Source: JAHJQZ01 sp963676075
Lineage (GTDB): Bacteria > Pseudomonadota > Alphaproteobacteria > Rhizobiales > Devosiaceae
Reading direction: 5' to 3'
Length of the DNA stretch: 64,000 nt
NCBI GenBank assembly: GCA_963676075.2
Contig: CAXXNZ010000001.1
Location: forward strand, 367,759-431,758
In this document: piece after piece, positions 60,395 to 64,000 of the stretch
Numbering within the stretch: position 1 is the stretch's first letter
Layout of the letters: each line of letters starts with the position of its first letter
Translations under genes and position numbers: made by a program
The notes under the pieces: generated by a model
The model's database searches: none
What the model was told of the DNA's origin: nothing
The model's input: only the letters and a program-made list of their open reading frames with translations

Positions 60395-60415
60395 TGACCT
60401 TCTTGCTTTTAAATT
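60395..60415. other. junction between bacterial and AT-rich eukaryote-like DNA
   Basis: GC-rich sequence up to about CGACTTTGACCTTCTTGC gives way within ~20 bases to AT-rich sequence that continues to 64000. There is no N-run, IS end, tRNA or att-like repeat at the break. The eukaryotic part starts inside what looks like the 3' end of an intron, and the bacterial part stops next to an orphan terminator. Confidence 0.8.
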
Positions 60416-60430
60416 TAATAACTATTTTTA

Positions 60431-60724
60431 GGAATTCAAAAAGGGCATATGGGATTGCATGCACGCAATTTAGCTTTATCTGCGGGTGTTCCAACCTTTT
60501 TAGTTGAGGATGCAGTAATTTACATGAAACAAAGAGGGATTTTATCAGTTTAAGCTGCCCAATAATTTCTTTAACTTTAACAAAAATTCTAAACTTCTCA
60601 TTCAGAATAATCCATAGATTTCTCTCAGCATTCTCTAAACTCTTAAAAATTGAGCACTTTTTATGTAGAGATGGAAATAAAAGGTAGCGAAAAAATTATT
60701 TTACATCTTGCGTTTGAATGTTGA
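60431..60724 (+). CDS. last exon of a class II HMG-CoA reductase-like gene, ciliate-type code
   Basis: After an intron-like end (AACTATTTTTAG) the frame reads G-I-Q-K-G-H-M-G-L-H-A-R-N-L-A-L-S-A-G-V. The G-I-Q-x-G-H-M-x-L-H-A-R-N-x-A element is what I recall as the C-terminal signature of class II hydroxymethylglutaryl-CoA reductases (mevalonate pathway). The frame continues for 97 codons to TGA at 60722 only if TAA is read as Gln; in the standard code TAA interrupts it at about 60553. The downstream part is Gln-rich. Upstream exons are missing because the contig changes to bacterial DNA ~30 bp earlier. Call rests on motif memory, not alignment. Confidence 0.5.
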
Positions 60725-60839
60725 ACCTGAAGAGCCACTTCACTTATCCTTATAATAAAATGCTGAATTTAGCAATTAATTTTAAAAGAATGTGTACTAA
60801 GAATATTTGGAAATAAACAATGGAGATGACTTAAATTTT

Positions 60840-61342
60840 TTTTTGAAAAACTAAATATTGTCAAAGGAATAGTTGAAGATAATATTGAAAGTTTGACATC
60901 TTCAAGACTAAAATTGCTCAGCATTTTAATTAATTTATTATTTTAGCATTTACTTGGAATTAGTTTTGATAAGACTATTTTTGCCTTCTAAAATATTCAA
61001 TAAGTTGAATTTTATTTTCTTGTTTATTTTAAAAATAATTAGGAATTCAATACAAACAAATTAAAAGATTTTAAAGATATTTTGAAGTTTGAAAAGGATA
61101 CTTTAAAATATGGTTTATCTTTATTTGTGAATTAATTCGTGTTTTCCATTTTACTTTAATGGAAAATTGCAAGAGTAATGCTTTCATAAAGCTTATATAA
61201 AATGAATTATATTATGTTTTGGAGTGGCTAAATTTAATGTTAAAAATTATGGGAACAAGCAAAAAATTCTAAACTTTAATTTTAATAATTTTGTCCAAAC
61301 TAGAAAAAAAAGATTGTCCGTAACACTTATTATGCTTTTTGA
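60840..61342 (+). CDS. possible ciliate-code open frame, unknown protein
   Basis: This frame has no TGA for 166 codons but contains many TAA/TAG codons. With those as Gln it shows protein-like stretches (K-L-K-D-F-K-D-I-L-K-F-E-K-D-T-L-K-Y-G, W-K-I-A-R-V-M-L, W-E-Q-A-K-N-S-K-L-Q-F-Q-Q-F). In sequence this AT-rich, TGA-free runs of such length occur by chance fairly often, so support is weak. A neighbouring frame from 61320 (M-L-F-D-Y-V-H-A-T-S-I, then F-G-D-L-Y-E-L-E-G-L-F) may continue it across a short intron. Confidence 0.3.
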
Positions 61343-63290
61343 TTATGTGCATGCCACAAGTATTTAAGATAAAACTTTAACGATTATACAAGAATTTGGA
61401 GATCTTTATGAATTGGAAGGTTTATTTATAATTATAATTTGTTTAAAGTTGCATTAATTCATGATTTGGTGAAATAAAAAGAATAATCAGAATTTAATAT
61501 TTATACGTATTGGCTAATCTCAAATAATAAATACTTATCCGCTAATGATCCAACAGTAATAAATGAATTTAAAGTTTTAGCTTCGTAGCTAATTTAATAA
61601 AAGTGATAAAATTATTATTATTAAATTATTATTATTAGGAAAAATTAATTAAAAGATTTATTACTGATAAGATCATAAATTTTAATGAAAGAATCATCAA
61701 AGTTATTTCTGAATATATTTGAAATAAAATGATAGTAGTATGTAATTTTTGGTTGATTCCAAAATTTTGAAATAAAAATATGTCAAATAAATTCTTATTT
61801 ATTAAACAATTTAAAGTTATAAAATTAAATTTATTGATATGAAAATAAATTAATATTTTTATAAGTAGTTCAATTCCATTATCTAGCAAGTTTAACTCCA
61901 AACCATTAATCGAATACATAATTATTGTTATTAATATCCGTTAAATTTTTTTGCGATTTGCGAGAGAAATTGAAAATGCAAAATAACACAATAAGAAAAA
62001 GAAAAACAATAAAAAGCTAATAAGTTGATTAAAAAAATGTAAAAAGTCCAAAACCAGGTTTAATAATAGAATCTTAAATACACCCATCACTCTATAGAAT
62101 AAAGAAAAAAATACTTGAATCCACTATTTATTTATAAAAATGATAGTGTAGTTCAGAAATCAATATTTTTGAATTTTATACTTCGAGGAAAACTGCTTGA
62201 ATATTTAAAATCTTTTTTATGTGCATTAAATTATTTAATAAAATAACATTATTTGGCAAATTATCAAAGACTTCAATTTCAATTTCAAAGGTTGGTTCTT
62301 TGAAAACAAGTAGAAATATTGCAGAAGTTTAAAAAGTAAATTTTTTAAAGATCAATTGTTTAATTTTTAATTAATTTTAACCTTTTTAATAGAATTTGTT
62401 TTTAGAAATTAAATTACTTCAGCAGTTTAAAAAAATAATTCATTTTCCAGCACTTAAAAAATAAATCTTAATTAAGAATTCATCTATTATAATAAGTAAA
62501 TTAATGGTTTTTAATATAGTATTAATTACTGAGATCTAAGTTTAATTTCATGTTTGGCATTATTAATCTTAAATTCACTTTGTAATAATTCTATTATAAT
62601 TCTAGAAACTAAATTTGTTTATTTTCTTTGCATAGATCTGTTTGATTTACAAATTTATTCTAAAAGGTTAAATCAGATAATTTTATTTACCACATCAAGC
62701 TTAAACTCTTCTAAATTGTCATTACAATAATTTTATTTCATTTCTTAGGTCAATAGCCCACCATTTAAATATCTACAAATATAAATTACAAATAAAATGA
62801 TTTCAAACTTTTCTTTTTGTAAAGAAAAATTGAATGATAATTTTTAATTTGGTTAATAGATATTACTAAATAAGTAAGCAAATTATTAAAGCAAGTAGGT
62901 AAGAATCCAATAAGAGACAAAATAATTTGAAACTCCTTAGGACAAAAATGTAGAATTATTAGTAATTATACTTGATTGCAATTAACAATATGCGAGATAG
63001 TTTATTTTTAATAAAATGACTAATTGCATTGAGTAATTGCTTAATAAGGTCAAAGATTTTCTTTAGGGATAAAGAAAAATATAATTTTTTGTGGCGTAAC
63101 GCATTACTTTTTAATATTTTCTGAGAAAATATAATAAGAAGTGAAAAAATCATGATAGCAAACAAATTTTTTCTTTTTAATCAATTTTACATGAATTTAA
63201 AATTTTAATTTCTGATTAATAAAATAATATTCTAAACTTATTTTAATAATTCAATTTGGAATTTAAGTTTAAGTTATAGAAAAAATTAAT
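61343..63290. other. AT-rich eukaryote-like DNA, no identifiable gene
   Basis: Nearly all A/T, with poly-A/T runs and many short intron-like GT...AG stretches. Scattered frames look protein-like only if stops are reassigned. I recognise no protein family and no RNA gene here. Confidence 0.5.
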
Positions 63291-64000
63291 ATGACATCCC
63301 CACCCTGCAGGTCATTCGGCTCGAGGCTAATGTACTTCTTCACTTTTTGTTTTAGGATTTCATTTTTAAATAGGATCTGGCCTAATTTCAGGCGGAACAC
63401 CTGGACCTGGAGGTTACATTAATTTGTTTTTTAATAATTCTTTCCTTTAGCTTATGCCCCGTTTTCATACATTCATTAAAGCCATAAGCTTGGAAGTAAA
63501 TAAATAATATTTTTTTGATTGATAAAAATTTCAAGAATTGGATCTGAAAAAAAATAGTTTGAATATGGAAATTATAAGTTTAAATTTTATTTTTTTGCTT
63601 TGTTTTGATATCATATTTAAGGCCTGGCCCAGGATAATTTAATAGTCATATTTGCAATATAGTTTTTAAAAACAATCAATTTAGTTTTTAACAATTTGAT
63701 TTAGAATAAAAAAGAATCACCACACTATTAATTTGGAAACTAATTGAAAAAATAAAAAGCAACTAATTAATTACCCCAGGTGCTGGAAGCTATAATCCCG
63801 TCAAAGGCACTCGAAGACAGCCTGATTATAGGTAGATATTGATTTTAGAAAAATAATACATGTAGCTTTGGATTTAAAGATTCAAAAACTTATGATAGTA
63901 TTGGGCCAGGACCTGCCAATTATAATTTAAAACTAAATAGAATTATTTAGTTTAATAAACGGCCTACTTCAAAGTAAAATCCTTTCAGTATTAAAATATT
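63291..64000 (+). CDS. STPGR/SHIPPO-repeat protein gene fragment with short introns
   Basis: Four repeats of the P-G-P-G-x-Y/F kind lie on the plus strand. They are T-P-G-P-G near 63397 (spliced to A-Y-A-P-F-S-Y if the 38-bp GT...AG intron 63413-63450 is removed), P-G-P-G-[TAA]-F-N at 63623, T-P-G-A-G-S-Y-N-P at 63773, and G-P-G-P-A-N-Y-N at 63903. This spacing and motif define SHIPPO/ODF3-type proteins associated with axonemal microtubules in flagellated eukaryotes. In the second repeat TAA occupies an ordinary residue position, supporting TAA = Gln. An S-F-G-S-R motif after ATG 63291 may be the N-terminus. Intron boundaries are only partly solved, and the gene runs off the window. Confidence 0.55.

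Noticed and set aside
61635..61919. 94-residue minus-strand Ile/Leu/Asn-rich frame in the AT-rich arm
   Set aside because: Composition is just that of the AT-rich DNA; no motif, and it is comparable to what random sequence of this composition would give.
63300..63330. Cloning adaptor or vector remnant (CCTGCAGG and CTCGAG sites close together)
   Set aside because: The bases can be read as coding sequence (S-F-G-S-R, a common motif in SHIPPO-type proteins), and no further vector sequence is visible. A vector search would settle it.

Overview
The first ~60.4 kb is one stretch of a GC-rich alphaproteobacterial chromosome, most likely Hyphomicrobiales (Rhizobiales). The signs are FlaF/FlbT, FliX, MotE-like, DUF6468 and DUF2336 proteins, a CckA-type kinase downstream of flhB, a DksA with a degenerate zinc finger, and a GTTC-N7-GTTC LexA box at recA. 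A Devosiaceae-like genus is a guess. At about 60,395-60,415 the composition switches abruptly to very AT-rich DNA that lasts to the end. That arm reads best as eukaryotic, ciliate-like DNA with TAA/TAG decoded as Gln. The simplest explanation is a chimeric contig.

Layout of the bacterial part: 1-7.6 kb housekeeping (YcjF-like, YcjX, DUF2336, zinc-type alcohol dehydrogenase, MetA, an ATPase). 7.8-25.8 kb flagellar block I: flgE-flgK-flgL, flaF-flbT, three very large flagellins (two in a tandem ~2.8 kb duplication), a hypothetical gene, FlgN-like, FlgJ-like rod-binding protein, flgI, and divergent fliX. 25.9-29.7 kb housekeeping (DksA, ABC-F ATPase, M32 carboxypeptidase with a frameshift). 29.9-33.3 kb accessory DNA: an intact IS4-family element with terminal repeats and an 11-bp target duplication, repeat debris, and a lone HsdR-N-type nuclease-fold protein. 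33.3-34.6 kb CPA1 antiporter. 35-52 kb flagellar block II: flgF-flgG-flgA-flgH; divergent fliL-fliM-DUF6468-motE-like and a 1121-residue secreted repeat protein; a TadG-like protein; fliO-fliP; divergent flgB-flgC-fliE-fliQ-fliR-flhB. 52-60 kb cckA, recA, alaS and a frameshifted EamA/DMT transporter.

The genes form much of one machine: proximal and distal rod (FlgB, C, F, G, FliE), L and P rings (FlgH, FlgI, with chaperone FlgA), hook (FlgE), junction proteins (FlgK, FlgL), filament, export gate (FliO, P, Q, R, FlhB), switch (FliM) and motor accessories (FliL, MotE-like). FliF, FliG, FliN, FlhA, FliI, FlgD, MotA/B and FlbD are not in the window.

The intergenic regions show a coherent Caulobacter-like control scheme: sigma-54 promoters before flgE, flgI and flgF; a recurring GGCA-N5/6-TGCC dyad (candidate FlbD/ftr enhancer) beside four flagellar promoter regions; and TTAA-N7-TTAA CtrA boxes before fliX and flgB, with a near-match before fliL. 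CckA, the top kinase of the CtrA pathway, lies at the end of the flgB-flhB run. The strongest candidates for undescribed biology are the 1121-residue AMIN-like/helical-repeat protein after motE, and the flagellin pair whose normally hypervariable centre is almost identical while the usually conserved ends differ.
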